The notes beneath the pieces are model-generated. The model did not search any database and had not been told where the DNA came from. It was given only the letters and a program-made list of their open reading frames with translations. The position numbers and the translations under genes are program-made. Positions 52,124-61,224 of a DNA stretch of 64,000 nt are shown here, piece by piece. Origin of the DNA: Planctobacterium sp965279005 (GTDB lineage Bacteria > Pseudomonadota > Gammaproteobacteria > Enterobacterales > Alteromonadaceae); contig CBDIHK010000029.1 of NCBI GenBank assembly GCA_965279005.1, forward strand, positions 1-64,000. The letters run 5' to 3'. Positions within the stretch are counted from its first letter, which is position 1, and every line of letters begins with the position of its first letter.

Positions 52124-53002
52124 ATGAAGCAGTACTTTGCAGCAATAGAAGCCGGTGGCACAAAATTCAATTGCGCCATCATAGATGCAGATAAAAATAT
52201 CCTGGCGGAAACCCGGATCGCTACCACTACGCCAGATGAAACCATTGGTGCAGTGATTGATTTCTTTACACAGCAAAAAGGATCAGGGTTTGGTTTTGAC
52301 CGGTTAGGTTTGGCGACGTTTGGGCCGGTGGACTTAGATTTAGATTCGGCTACCTATGGCCATATCACCAAAACCCCCAAACCCCACTGGACCGGCGCAG
52401 CATTGGCGCCTCGCCTGGCCGAAGGCCTAGGCTGTGAGGTAGTGGTGGATACAGACGTCAACGGTGCAGCCTTGGCCGAATATCGCTGGGGCGCCGCCCA
52501 AGGCACCTCGGTTGCCGTCTATATCACGGTTGGCACGGGCGTCGGTGGCGGCGTGGTCATCAATGGCAAACCACTGCACGGGCTATTGCACCCGGAAATC
52601 GGCCACATGCTGATTGGCGATGTTGAAGGCATCAAAGGCGTATGTCCCTTCCACGGCAGCTGTATAGAGGGTCTGGCGTCCGGCACAGCAATGGGCAAAA
52701 TCTGGCAGAAACCCGCGGAACAGTTGCCCGACGACCACCGTGCCTGGGAGATCCAAGCACGGGTGCTGGGCATGTTGTGCCACAACCTGATGCTTAACTT
52801 CAGCCCGGAAAAAATCGTGTTGGGTGGCGGGGTTATGAATAAACCAGGTTTATTGGGCAACGTCATCCAATATACCCAAAGCAGCCTGGCAAGTTATGTC
52901 ACCTTGCCCAGCGGCATATCTTTTGAGGATATTATTTGCCTGCCTCAGCTGGGCAATAAAGCCGGTATATTTGGTGCCTTTGCGTTGGTGGCCACTGCCT
53001 AA
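52124..53002 (+). CDS. ROK-family fructokinase
   Basis: 292 residues from ATG 52124; the frame is open upstream to 52058 but lacks a site there. Motifs: 'AAIEAGGTKFNCAI' (ATP site), 'LATFGPVDL', 'VVVDTDVNGAALAE', 'YITVGTGVGGGVV', 'LHPEIGHMLIGD' (ROK ExGH) and the zinc cluster 'GVCPFHGSCIEGLASG'. The Cys/His layout is the one of bacterial ROK fructokinases (Mak/ScrK type), which form fructose-6-phosphate. It lies downstream of the transporter and is a logical partner of amylosucrase, whose by-product is fructose. Confidence 0.9.
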   Translation: MKQYFAAIEAGGTKFNCAIIDADKNILAETRIATTTPDETIGAVIDFFTQQKGSGFGFDRLGLATFGPVDLDLDSATYGHITKTPKPHWTGAALAPRLAEGLGCEVVVDTDVNGAALAEYRWGAAQGTSVAVYITVGTGVGGGVVINGKPLHGLLHPEIGHMLIGDVEGIKGVCPFHGSCIEGLASGTAMGKIWQKPAEQLPDDHRAWEIQARVLGMLCHNLMLNFSPEKIVLGGGVMNKPGLLGNVIQYTQSSLASYVTLPSGISFEDIICLPQLGNKAGIFGAFALVATA

Positions 53003-53085
53003 AAACCTGAATAATTTATAGTAATGAAATGATATCTTGGCTAAGCTGGTCTCAGTTGCAGTGTAAAAAAACCTTATAAAAGCAA

Positions 53086-53589
53086 ATGATACCAAGCCAA
53101 CTGGAAATACTAGAACAAGGGATCCGCTACCTCACTAGCATCACTGACCAGCAATACCAAAGCATTGTACGGCCACATTTTAGCAGCAGTGCTGGCGCCC
53201 ACTTCCGCCACATCTTGGATCATTACCTCGCGCTTAAAAACATGACAGATGGGGTGGTAGACTACAATGTCCGCCACCGCTATTGCCAAATTGAAACTGA
53301 CCGGTTAGCCGCGATACAAGCAAGCCAAGAGCTAATGCAATGGCTGCAAGGTTTGCCACTTGGGCAAATGAAGCAGCCTGTCACCGTTATTTCTGAAATT
53401 TCGGTATCAGAAGCCAAGAGCTGTGCCAGCCCTTCAAGCTTTGGGCGAGAGCTTATTTTTGTTTCCAGCCACGCTGTACACCACTTCGCAATACTTAAAA
53501 TTATCGCCAGCCTGCAAGGCGCCATACTAGAATCCAATTTGGGGCTTGCACCGGCTACAGCCAGCTTCCAGCGCCAGCAAGCAGGTTAG
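53086..53589 (+). CDS. DinB-like four-helix protein
   Basis: 167 residues, alpha-helical. The DinB-family metal triad is suggested by His in 'AHFRHILDHYLAL' and 'FVSSHAVHHFAIL'. Some DinB-like proteins are metal-dependent thiol (bacillithiol) transferases; most have no assigned reaction. No signal peptide. The gene overlaps nothing and shares its direction with fructokinase after an 83-bp gap, so it may have its own promoter. Function unknown. Confidence 0.7.
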   Translation: MIPSQLEILEQGIRYLTSITDQQYQSIVRPHFSSSAGAHFRHILDHYLALKNMTDGVVDYNVRHRYCQIETDRLAAIQASQELMQWLQGLPLGQMKQPVTVISEISVSEAKSCASPSSFGRELIFVSSHAVHHFAILKIIASLQGAILESNLGLAPATASFQRQQAG

Positions 53590-53607
53590 GGTTGGTATCA
53601 ATGGGTC

Positions 53608-53692
53608 TATCAAGGGGTCAGAGACCTTGAAAAATTGCATATAATACAATAGGTTAGAAAACTCGAGTATCAAGGTCTCTGACCCCTTGATA
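53608..53692. repeat. Perfect 23-bp inverted repeat (REP/BIME-like)
   Basis: The left arm is 53608-53630, containing AAGGGGTCAGAGACCTTGA. The right arm is 53670-53692. The arms are exact complements with a 39-bp AT-rich spacer. The GGGGTCAGAGACC core resembles REP sequences mobilised by REP-associated tyrosine (Y1) transposases in gammaproteobacteria. There is no transposase here. As RNA it would form a long hairpin upstream of the next gene. Confidence 0.8.
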
Positions 53693-53716
53693 CGCTTGAT
53701 ACGGAGCAACAAACAC

Positions 53717-54244
53717 ATGGAAGACAGAGCTTGGTACAAACAGCCCGAAATGATTATCGCCTTGTCGGCGCTATTAATTAGCCTAGTCACTGCAGCTGTC
53801 AGCATTTATTCTGCCTATGTAGACCGTTCTTTTGCCAAAGCCTCAATGTGGCCTAGGCTCGAAATAGCCCGTAGCTATTCCGGTGGCGGGGAATTTGGCT
53901 CTTTTAGCTATCAAGTGGGCAACAGCGGCAATGGTCCTGCTATAATCCGCTTCGCCAAAGTGCAGTACGATGGCAAACCTGTGCAGCTATGGCGGGACAT
54001 TCCTAATTTTGATCGATTCACCCAATCCCATATCGGCAACCGTATACTATCTTCGCAAAACATAGTGAAACCTATCGACTATAAGGGAAACAATGCCGAG
54101 CAATTCCTAGAATCAGACGCCTTTGTAAGCATTGAAATTTGCTATTGCTCAATCTATGAGGAGTGCTGGTTGGTGAGCCGCAGCAACGAGCCCTTAGAAA
54201 TTGACGAATGCAGGATTGATGAAAAAGAAAGGTTCCTACAATAG
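53717..54244 (+). CDS. Membrane-anchored protein of unknown function
   Basis: 175 residues from ATG 53717 (GGAG 10 bp upstream). A TM segment at about residues 11-35 ('MIIALSALLISLVTAAVSIYSAY') follows a short cytoplasmic start. The rest is a soluble, probably beta-rich domain: 'SFSYQVGNSGNGPAIIRFAKVQYDGKPVQLW', 'FVSIEICYCSIYEECWLVSR'. 'VGNSGNGPAIIRFAKV' resembles an immunoglobulin-like edge. I recognise no family. The perfect inverted repeat lies just upstream and could affect its expression. Confidence 0.6.
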   Translation: MEDRAWYKQPEMIIALSALLISLVTAAVSIYSAYVDRSFAKASMWPRLEIARSYSGGGEFGSFSYQVGNSGNGPAIIRFAKVQYDGKPVQLWRDIPNFDRFTQSHIGNRILSSQNIVKPIDYKGNNAEQFLESDAFVSIEICYCSIYEECWLVSRSNEPLEIDECRIDEKERFLQ

Positions 54245-54265
54245 CAGTACTGCCAAACCCAGCTA

Positions 54266-55516
54266 ATGGCTAAAAGCATGAATAACCCATTGTCCATCGC
54301 CATTATTGGCTGCGGTACTGGCGGTTTGGCCGCTGCCGCCTATCTGTGCCAGGACGGCCATGATGTTACTTTGTTTGAACGCTTTGACCAGGCCAAGCCG
54401 GTTGGTGCAGGGTTGCTGTTACAGCCTACCGGGTTGGCATGCCTAGCGGCACTTGGCCTGGATAATAAAGCGCTGGAATATGGCGCGGTTATCAACCACC
54501 TTTATGGTGAAACCGATACCGGGCGCGAAATATTTAACATCCACTACCGGGATTTACAGCCACATTATTTTGGCGTCGGCATCCATCGCGGTGCCTTATT
54601 CCAAATTCTATATGATGAAGTGCAGCGCCTCGGTATTCCCGTTCACACCGCCACGGACATTGTTAGCAGCCAAGTAGGCTCAGACAAACGCTGTGTGTTT
54701 AATAGTTTAGGTGACAACCTCGGTGAATATGACTTGGTTATTGACGCTAGTGGACGCAACTCAAAACTGCGCCCAAAGCACCTGACCAAGCTCAACCGCC
54801 CCTACCCTTATGGTGCGATTTGGGGGCTCCTGGATGATCCGGAACAAGCCTTTGGTAAAGACTACCTGCAACAGCGCTACCAAAGAGCACAAATCATGGT
54901 GGGTATGTTGGCGATTGGTCGCGCCCCAAATGACAACACCAAAAAATGCACTTTCTTTTGGAGCCTGCCACCCGGTGGCTATGCGCGATGGCTTGAGGCA
55001 GGATTGGATGTTTGGAAACAACAGGTCATCAACTACTGGCCTGAACTAGCGGGAATGCTTGCGCAATTTCAAAGCACAGACAACCTAATCTTTGCCCAAT
55101 ACAGCGATATCCTATTGCGCCAGTGGCATGATGAACGTATCGCCTTTGTGGGCGATGCCGGTCATAACTCTAGCCCACAGCTTGGCCAAGGCGCAAACCT
55201 GGCGCTGGCAGATGCACTAGTGTTATCACGTTGCTTGCGGGAACAAAACGATATAGCACATGCCCTTACCAACTATTCGGCACTGCGCAAAAACCACATC
55301 CAATTTTACCAATTGGCCAGCCGCTGGCTAACACCGTTTTTCCAATCCGACAGCCGCTTCTGTGGCTGGCTGCGCGACACAAGTTTTCACCTGATGGGTA
55401 AAACACCTTATATCAAACAAGAAATGTTAAAGACTTTAGCAGGGATAAAAACCGGTTATTTTTCCCAGTTAGATCCGGGGAATTGGCATGCAAGGTATCA
55501 ATTAAACAAGATCTAA
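54266..55516 (+). CDS. FAD-dependent monooxygenase (FAD_binding_3/UbiH type)
   Basis: 416 residues. The N-terminal dinucleotide fold 'IAIIGCGTGGLAAAAYLCQDGHDVTLFERF' (GxGxxG) is followed by 'LVIDASGRNSKLR' (the DG-like motif) and 'IAFVGDAGHNSSPQLGQGANLALADALVLSRCL' (the GD motif contacting FAD ribose). These define class A flavin monooxygenases, which hydroxylate aromatic or other small molecules with NAD(P)H. The substrate is unknown. The start is either ATG 54266 or 54278. It ends 5 bp from the OlsF-like gene, convergent. Confidence 0.9.
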   Translation: MAKSMNNPLSIAIIGCGTGGLAAAAYLCQDGHDVTLFERFDQAKPVGAGLLLQPTGLACLAALGLDNKALEYGAVINHLYGETDTGREIFNIHYRDLQPHYFGVGIHRGALFQILYDEVQRLGIPVHTATDIVSSQVGSDKRCVFNSLGDNLGEYDLVIDASGRNSKLRPKHLTKLNRPYPYGAIWGLLDDPEQAFGKDYLQQRYQRAQIMVGMLAIGRAPNDNTKKCTFFWSLPPGGYARWLEAGLDVWKQQVINYWPELAGMLAQFQSTDNLIFAQYSDILLRQWHDERIAFVGDAGHNSSPQLGQGANLALADALVLSRCLREQNDIAHALTNYSALRKNHIQFYQLASRWLTPFFQSDSRFCGWLRDTSFHLMGKTPYIKQEMLKTLAGIKTGYFSQLDPGNWHARYQLNKI

Positions 55517-55521
55517 TAGAC

Positions 55522-57270
55522 CTAGCCTTGCTGGTGAAAAGCCCTGAAACCTTCTAAACCTTCAGCCAAATACTGTTTCGCCATTTTCTCTGGGATATTA
55601 AGCAGATCCACACATAACAAAAGCCCCGGTGTATTGGCAAAGCTGCTATCCATGCCCAAAGCATAGAACTCAGCGCCCAAGCGCATGTAGTGCTTAAGCA
55701 ACACCGGGATATCTTTGCCGTCTTGCTCCAGTGTTTGCACAAAGGCGCTCAAATTGGGTCGCAGGCCGTAGTCGCGGTCAAAGTCTTCCAGCTCTGGATG
55801 CAGTGGCACATCATAGGGCGTGCGCGGGCTCACATCGGCATTGGCCTGCACCAATGCTTGCTCAATGATGGCAATGCTGCGCTTGTCATAGAGCTTGCTT
55901 AGAGACACTGTGCCGTAAAGCCTGCGGTATTGGGGGAATTTGCTGACAAAAGCGCCAATACCACGCCAAAGCAGGTAAAGGCCAGAAAAGCTTTTTTGAA
56001 ACTCGGGGATTAAAAAGGAACGCCCCATCTCAAGGCAGGGTTCAACCTGGTTGTAAAAACTAGGTTTAAACTCAAACATCTGGTTGAGGTAGAGCTGCCC
56101 TACGCCGCCACTGGCCAAAAGGTTGTCAGTTTGCCCCATGCGGTAGGCGCCCATTATCCTGCCGCTTTCGCGCTCGACAATAAATAGTTGGGTATAGGTA
56201 GCGTCAAAGCCATCGGTATCGATGGGTTCACCACTGCCTTCATCGTGTTCGCGGAATACCAGTTCCCGCAACCTGGCGATTTCCTCAACCACACGTAGCG
56301 CTTGGGCTTGCGCACAATAATAAACATCGTACCCCTTGTGGCTTACCAGCAGTTGTTCTGCCGGAAGCTGTGCTAATTCTTCCAGAATGGCTGGCCCTGG
56401 CACCATATCCGCCAAGGGTTGCATTGAATTGCTGTCGGTAGCAGGCCATGGCTGGTTCCAGCTATTGGATACCGCATAGCTAAGCGCCCGGCACAACGCG
56501 GCTTGTGCTTTGCTTTTGCCCGCTTGGCGGATCAACCTAGCTGGCACTGGATTGCCTGCACATAGCTCCACCACGGCATTGGTTTTATTGAGCAGTTCGC
56601 GCCCCAGCAAAAGCATGCGCAATTTGTAATAAATACGGCCAACTAGGTAGAACTTCTTGCTGTTGTAGCCTTCAATAAACACCGGCAAATACTGCGCATC
56701 CCCCTTGTCTACGAGCTTGCCTACCAAGCGGTTCCACTCGTGTTCGGCTATGCGCTTGGTATCCTTGTGGTAATAGCTGACCCGCCCCGAAGGGAACAAC
56801 ATCAGTGGCCTACCCTGCTTCACTTGCTCTAAGCAGGTGCGCAGCGACGGGCCATTGCGGGGGTCTTTCTCCGATAATGGGTTAGTGAATATAAAGTAGT
56901 CTTCTAGCTCAGCAAATATGGCGAGTACAAAGTTGGCCAATACTTTCAAATCGGATCTTTTTTTGGCTAGGCTACGCGCCAATATCACCCCTTCCAGGCC
57001 ACCAAATGGGTGGTTGGCGGCAATGACGACACCACCTTGCCCGGGAATTTTCTGCAAGAGCGCTTGCTCGCCTTTAACCTCCACTGCCAATAGCTGCAAC
57101 AGCTTGTCGGCAAAATCCTCTTTGCTCAAACCTTGCATTTGGTTTTGCTCATACAGCTTCTGCATGCGCGCCAACCCCATCACCCGATCAAGTAATTTTA
57201 TCGCCATGCGCAACCAGGGAGTTTGTTTTTCTTTAGGCACAAGGGTTTGGATACTGATTTGCGATGACAT
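55522..57270 (-). CDS. OlsF-like bifunctional acyltransferase
   Basis: 582 residues from ATG 57270 (GGAAAG site). The N-terminal half (about 60-270) is a PlsC-type O-acyltransferase domain: 'GGVVIAANHPFGGLEGVILARSLA', 'PSGRVSYY'. The C-terminal half (about 315-560) is OlsB/hemolysin-type GNAT: 'ELVFREHDEGSGEPIDTDGFDATYTQLFIVERESGRIMGAYRMG', 'EPCLEMGRSFLIPEFQKSFSGLYLLWRGIGAFV'. This fusion is the layout of OlsF ornithine lipid synthases, which make phosphorus-free lipids. In the first domain, the motif after His has Glu where many relatives have Asp. Ornithine specificity is inferred. Divergent from pyrC. Confidence 0.8.
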   Translation of the reverse strand: MSSQISIQTLVPKEKQTPWLRMAIKLLDRVMGLARMQKLYEQNQMQGLSKEDFADKLLQLLAVEVKGEQALLQKIPGQGGVVIAANHPFGGLEGVILARSLAKKRSDLKVLANFVLAIFAELEDYFIFTNPLSEKDPRNGPSLRTCLEQVKQGRPLMLFPSGRVSYYHKDTKRIAEHEWNRLVGKLVDKGDAQYLPVFIEGYNSKKFYLVGRIYYKLRMLLLGRELLNKTNAVVELCAGNPVPARLIRQAGKSKAQAALCRALSYAVSNSWNQPWPATDSNSMQPLADMVPGPAILEELAQLPAEQLLVSHKGYDVYYCAQAQALRVVEEIARLRELVFREHDEGSGEPIDTDGFDATYTQLFIVERESGRIMGAYRMGQTDNLLASGGVGQLYLNQMFEFKPSFYNQVEPCLEMGRSFLIPEFQKSFSGLYLLWRGIGAFVSKFPQYRRLYGTVSLSKLYDKRSIAIIEQALVQANADVSPRTPYDVPLHPELEDFDRDYGLRPNLSAFVQTLEQDGKDIPVLLKHYMRLGAEFYALGMDSSFANTPGLLLCVDLLNIPEKMAKQYLAEGLEGFRAFHQQG

Positions 57271-57444
57271 TGTAGGGGAACTTTCCTTTACGGCTGAAGC
57301 AACTAGGGTATAGCGTGTATTGACCCCAATTAAGCAGGAATTATTACAGCTGGACAAGCAAAATTTAACCGATAATCCTGCTTTTTTGGCGTGTATTGGT
57401 TACACTTGGAATGGAATTTGATCCCCAATTATTAAAGAACATCT

Positions 57445-58497
57445 ATGGCACAAATCACCGATACCCAAATCACCCTGACCCAACCCGATGACTGGCATTT
57501 GCATTTGCGGGACAACGACATGCTGGCAGAAACCGTCCCAGCGACGGCGCGCTGCTTTTCAAGGGCAATTGTCATGCCCAACCTGGTGCCGCCGGTCACT
57601 ACTGCAGAACTAGCGATGGCCTATAAAGGGCGGATCCAATCGCTGATCCCAGCAGGGAGCAACTTTGAACCCCTGATGACCCTGTATTTGACCAACGACA
57701 CAACTGCAGACGATATTATTGCTGCGAAAGCGGCTGGGGTGCCTGCCTCCAAGCTCTATCCCGCAGGCGCAACGACAAATTCAGAATCGGGGGTTTCATC
57801 TTTAACGTCCCTGTACCCGGTTTTCCAAGCCATGTCGGACGCCGGCATGCTGTTACTGATCCACGGTGAAGTCACCGAAAACCACGTAGACATCTTTGAC
57901 CGGGAAAAAGAGTTTATCGACCAGCACTTAAAACCGATCGTCGCCAACTTCCCCGATTTAAAAGTAGTACTTGAACATATCACCACCAAAGATGCCGCTG
58001 AGTTTGTCGGTGCTGCCGGTGACAACCTAGCAGCCACCATCACACCCCAGCACCTGTTATTGAACCGCAATGACCTATTGGTTGGCGGCATTAAACCACA
58101 CAACTACTGCTTGCCGGTGTTAAAGCGCAATACCCACCAACAGGCGTTGCGGGAAGTAGTTAAATCAGGCTCACCTAAATTCTTCCTTGGCACTGACTCT
58201 GCCCCGCACGAGCAGAGCAAAAAAGAAAACGCTTGTGGCTGTGCCGGTTGTTACAGTGCCTGGAGCGCCATCGAACTCTATGCCCAGGTATTTGAAGAGC
58301 TTGATGCCTTAGACAAGCTAGAAGGATTTGCCAGTTTTTATGGTGCCGACTTCTATGGCATGCCGCGCAATACCCAAACCATCACCCTGGTAAAACAAGA
58401 TTGGACAGTACCTGAATCCATCAATTTGCCCAATGGCAACCCAATTGTCCCCTTCTTTGCTGGCCATAAATTGGGCTGGCGCTTACAACAAGATTAA
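57445..58497 (+). CDS. pyrC: Dihydroorotase (class II, PyrC)
   Basis: 350 residues, very close to E. coli PyrC (348). 'TQPDDWHLHLRDNDML' supplies the metal-binding HxH. 'YPAGATTNSESGV' includes the carbamylated-Lys region, and 'LLIHGEV' and 'LEHITTKDA' carry the other His ligands. 'GGIKPHNYCLPVLK' and 'FFLGTDSAPHEQSKKENACGCAGCYSA' complete the site with the catalytic Asp. It converts carbamoyl-aspartate to dihydroorotate in pyrimidine synthesis. Translation starts at ATG 57445. A weak hairpin (58507-58528) without a U-run follows. Confidence 0.97.
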   Translation: MAQITDTQITLTQPDDWHLHLRDNDMLAETVPATARCFSRAIVMPNLVPPVTTAELAMAYKGRIQSLIPAGSNFEPLMTLYLTNDTTADDIIAAKAAGVPASKLYPAGATTNSESGVSSLTSLYPVFQAMSDAGMLLLIHGEVTENHVDIFDREKEFIDQHLKPIVANFPDLKVVLEHITTKDAAEFVGAAGDNLAATITPQHLLLNRNDLLVGGIKPHNYCLPVLKRNTHQQALREVVKSGSPKFFLGTDSAPHEQSKKENACGCAGCYSAWSAIELYAQVFEELDALDKLEGFASFYGADFYGMPRNTQTITLVKQDWTVPESINLPNGNPIVPFFAGHKLGWRLQQD

Positions 58498-59076
58498 TAA
58501 TTGTATTGTGGTACCAGCAGGTGCCACATATTCCTGATAGTTATTAAAATATTAATATTTAATCTCTATTATAATCGCCAATTTATTTTTTCCTCAAAAA
58601 CTCACCCTCGCAAAAGCAGCTGCTTTCAGTTGCGCTAAATATTGCACATTAAAATTAACCCAGCCTGGTTAACTTGCAGGTTTTAACGTGAAAATTTTGC
58701 CCCTTGTTTATCCCAATTATTTTAAACCGGACGGTATAACATAACTGCAGGTTTACTTCAGATTGTTGCACATATTCCTAACCATTTGTTATATATGAAC
58801 TTTAGCTTAAACCAACATTCATTTTTCACATCGATATGATTGGAAGCCAGAATAAAAACCGATAATAAATCAATTTGAGCACCGTCTCTGGGTCGAAAAT
58901 AATTCTCCGTTAAAAATCGATTTGAGAGGAAATAACTAATTTTCCACTTTAGTAGCATTGCATTTTTATTTAATGAGTCTAAATTGGAAGTTAATAATAA
59001 TAATTAAATTTTAAGGGCGACCATTAATTAGAGACAATAAAGTCACTTTTATAATTATACTAATGAAGGATTATTT
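58498..59076. other. Long AT-rich gene-free region upstream of the HDOD gene
   Basis: 579 bases with no plausible gene on either strand and no RNA I can recognise. It is strongly AT-rich from 58540. It carries an imperfect hairpin at 58507-58528, two GCAGGTTT direct repeats (near 58676 and 58747), and an AAGGA ribosome site for the next gene. The length suggests a complex promoter or decayed sequence. Confidence 0.5.
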
Positions 59077-59913
59077 ATGTTTGACGTTAAACATACCGCA
59101 AAGGAGCTCACCCACGGCTTCAAAATTCCCGCAAAACCACAAGTCCTGGCTGAAATCGGCGAAGCCGCCACACATCAAGATTTTGCGTTAACCGATCTTG
59201 GCCCCATTATTTCCAAAGATGTTGGCTTATCTTCAGCGGTGTTACAGGTTATTAACGCCAGCGCCAACGGCCTTAACCGCACTATTAATGATATTTCACA
59301 GGCCGTCTGCTTTTTGGGCTTGGAGCAGGTCAAAGCCATTGTATCAATATATAAACTTAGGCAAGCATACGATTGCCGCTCAGGGATAAAACTGGAACGC
59401 TTTTGGGATGAAGCGTCGGAAACCGCCAGTACCATGCTATTTATTAACAAGTGGTTGGGCAACAAGTACCAGCCAGATAGCCTTTACACCCTAGGCTTAT
59501 TCCACAATTGCGGTATTGCCGCTATGGCCTTTAAATACGATAACTACATGGAAGTACTGCAGGAGGCCAACGATAATCCGTCTACGCCACTATTCGAGCT
59601 GGAAGATAAATACTTTAAAACCAACCACTGTACTGTTGGCTATTTTATTGCCTCATCATGGCATTTACCCAAAACTATGTGTGCAAAGATCAGGTTTAAG
59701 AACGATATGGAAGTGGTGTCGCGCAAGTTTCCACCGGAGGCCAAGGCCTGTATTGCCATCATGCATATAGCCGAAAACCTGATTAGGTACGCGCGGCATT
59801 TCGAAACTAGCGATTGGTATGAAGAGCACAAACACAGCTTTTTAGCCTGGCTGGAGTTATCAGACGAAGACTTCCTTGATTTAGCGGAAGATATTGAAGC
59901 CACCATTGATTAA
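59077..59913 (+). CDS. HDOD-domain protein
   Basis: 278 residues. The HDOD domain spans about residues 15-215: 'FKIPAKPQVLAEIGEAATHQDFALTDLGPIISKDVGLSSAVLQVINASANGLNRTINDISQAVCFLGLEQVKAIV' and 'FWDEASETASTMLFINKWLGN...LYTLGLFHNCGIAAMAF'. HDOD is the HD-related output domain that lacks the HD catalytic pair; family members are signalling adaptors. Here 'LYTLGLFHNCGIA' has His-Asn where HD proteins have His-Asp. No GGDEF or REC domain is fused. An AAGGA site precedes the ATG, and a strong terminator follows. Confidence 0.92.
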   Translation: MFDVKHTAKELTHGFKIPAKPQVLAEIGEAATHQDFALTDLGPIISKDVGLSSAVLQVINASANGLNRTINDISQAVCFLGLEQVKAIVSIYKLRQAYDCRSGIKLERFWDEASETASTMLFINKWLGNKYQPDSLYTLGLFHNCGIAAMAFKYDNYMEVLQEANDNPSTPLFELEDKYFKTNHCTVGYFIASSWHLPKTMCAKIRFKNDMEVVSRKFPPEAKACIAIMHIAENLIRYARHFETSDWYEEHKHSFLAWLELSDEDFLDLAEDIEATID

Positions 59914-59940
59914 TGATACCAATCCGCAATAGCTTGCATC

Positions 59941-59968
59941 AAAAAAGGCACCAAGCGGTGCCTTTTTT
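59941..59968. terminator. Strong bidirectional terminator
   Basis: AAAAAAGGCACC-AAGC-GGTGCCTTTTTT: a 12-bp stem with a four-base loop, T-rich on one strand and A-rich on the other. It serves the convergent HDOD and Na/Pi symporter genes. Confidence 0.95.
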
Positions 59969-59981
59969 GTTAGGTTGCTAA

Positions 59982-61118
59982 CTACCTAGCAATGAAGATA
60001 ACGGTGATGGGTACCACAAAGAACAACCCTAGGATGTAAGCTAATCCCCATAGCTTTTGTTCTGCGACCTTGTGGGACAAACCCAGCGACAAGTTGAGCG
60101 GGATTTCGCGGATCAGCTTAATGCCATACACCACGAACACGCCCAAGGCATTGTATATCAGGTGTACTAAGGCGATCTGCAGGGCAAAGCCTGCGTTTGG
60201 CCCGGTCACCGCGAGTGCTGCCAACAAGGCGGTAATAGTGGTGCCAATATTTGCGCCTAGGACAAACGGATAGATATCGCGATGGGTTAAAACCCCATTC
60301 CCCACTAGTGGCACAATAAGTGACGTAGTCGTTGAAGAAGACTGCACCAACACAGTCACGAATGTACCACTGGCAATGCCGCTAACCGGACCTTTACCAA
60401 TACTGCTGTGTAAGATGTCCTTTGCCTTACCTACCATCAAGGAGCGCATGGTTTTACCCATGAAGGTAATGGACAAGATAATCAGGCCAACCCCCAATAC
60501 CGCCATAACAACACCAGCGAGAACAGGTGACAGGAAAGACAATAAATCTTTAACGACATCAGCAACCGGTGCTGTAACAGCTTTAATCGGATTAAACCCA
60601 CCAACTGCAAATCCCCCGCCGATGTGAAATAGCTCCATTAAAGCGGCACTGGCTTTTTCAAGAATATTGAACGCGATCTCAAGGGGTAGGAATATGACGA
60701 CGCAAATGACATTAAAAAAGTCATGGATCGTGGCTGCGGCAAAAGCTCGCTGGAATTCTTTTTTGTCGGTTACATGCCCTAGGCTCACCAAGGTGCTGGT
60801 GATACTGGTACCAATGTTGGCACCCATAATCATAGGCACCGCAATCTGGATAGGTAAACCACCAGCAACCATAGCCACAATGATTGAAGATACCGTACTA
60901 GAAGATTGGATTAAGGCTGTGGCCACCATGCCAATGATAAGGCCAAGGACAGGATTTGCAGCGAATTCAAACAGCGCTTTTGCTTGATCCCCTGTGGCTA
61001 GCTTAAAACCGCTGCCGATTATGGTAACGGCCAACAAAATGCCGTAAACCAGCAAAACTAAAAACGCCCACTTTTTAGCGTTGCCTTGCGGCGCCTGCGC
61101 CGGGTTAATCTGAGTCAT
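59982..61118 (-). CDS. Na/Pi symporter family protein
   Basis: 378 residues from ATG 61118 (GGGAAC site). Two inverted-topology repeats each have the QSSST signature: 'VLGLIIGMVATALIQSSSTVSSIIVAMVAGGLPIQIAVPMIMGANIGTSITSTLVS' (about 56-110) and 'GTFVTVLVQSSSTTTSLIVPLVGNGVLTHRDIYPFVLGANIGTTITALLAALAVTGP' (about 250-310). This is the NptA/PhoU-less type that co-transports sodium and phosphate. No PhoU domain is attached. An 8-bp palindrome (61206-61224) lies upstream. It is convergent with the HDOD gene. Confidence 0.93.
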   Translation of the reverse strand: MTQINPAQAPQGNAKKWAFLVLLVYGILLAVTIIGSGFKLATGDQAKALFEFAANPVLGLIIGMVATALIQSSSTVSSIIVAMVAGGLPIQIAVPMIMGANIGTSITSTLVSLGHVTDKKEFQRAFAAATIHDFFNVICVVIFLPLEIAFNILEKASAALMELFHIGGGFAVGGFNPIKAVTAPVADVVKDLLSFLSPVLAGVVMAVLGVGLIILSITFMGKTMRSLMVGKAKDILHSSIGKGPVSGIASGTFVTVLVQSSSTTTSLIVPLVGNGVLTHRDIYPFVLGANIGTTITALLAALAVTGPNAGFALQIALVHLIYNALGVFVVYGIKLIREIPLNLSLGLSHKVAEQKLWGLAYILGLFFVVPITVIFIAR

Positions 61119-61205
61119 TGAGTGTTCCCAATTGTGTTTGTATGGTTTTGAGCCAAAGGCCTTAACTGCAGCTCTGCCTTTGTCTTTCCCTGTAACAGGG
61201 TACAC

Positions 61206-61224
61206 ATTTGTTTTACAAACAAAT
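61206..61224. promoter_or_regulatory. Palindrome upstream of the Na/Pi symporter gene
   Basis: ATTTGTTT-TAC-AAACAAAT is a perfect palindrome with a 3-bp centre, 88 bp from the symporter start. A short hairpin CCCTGT-aa-CAGGG lies between it and the gene. It could be an operator of an unknown regulator. It does not resemble a Pho box. Confidence 0.4.
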
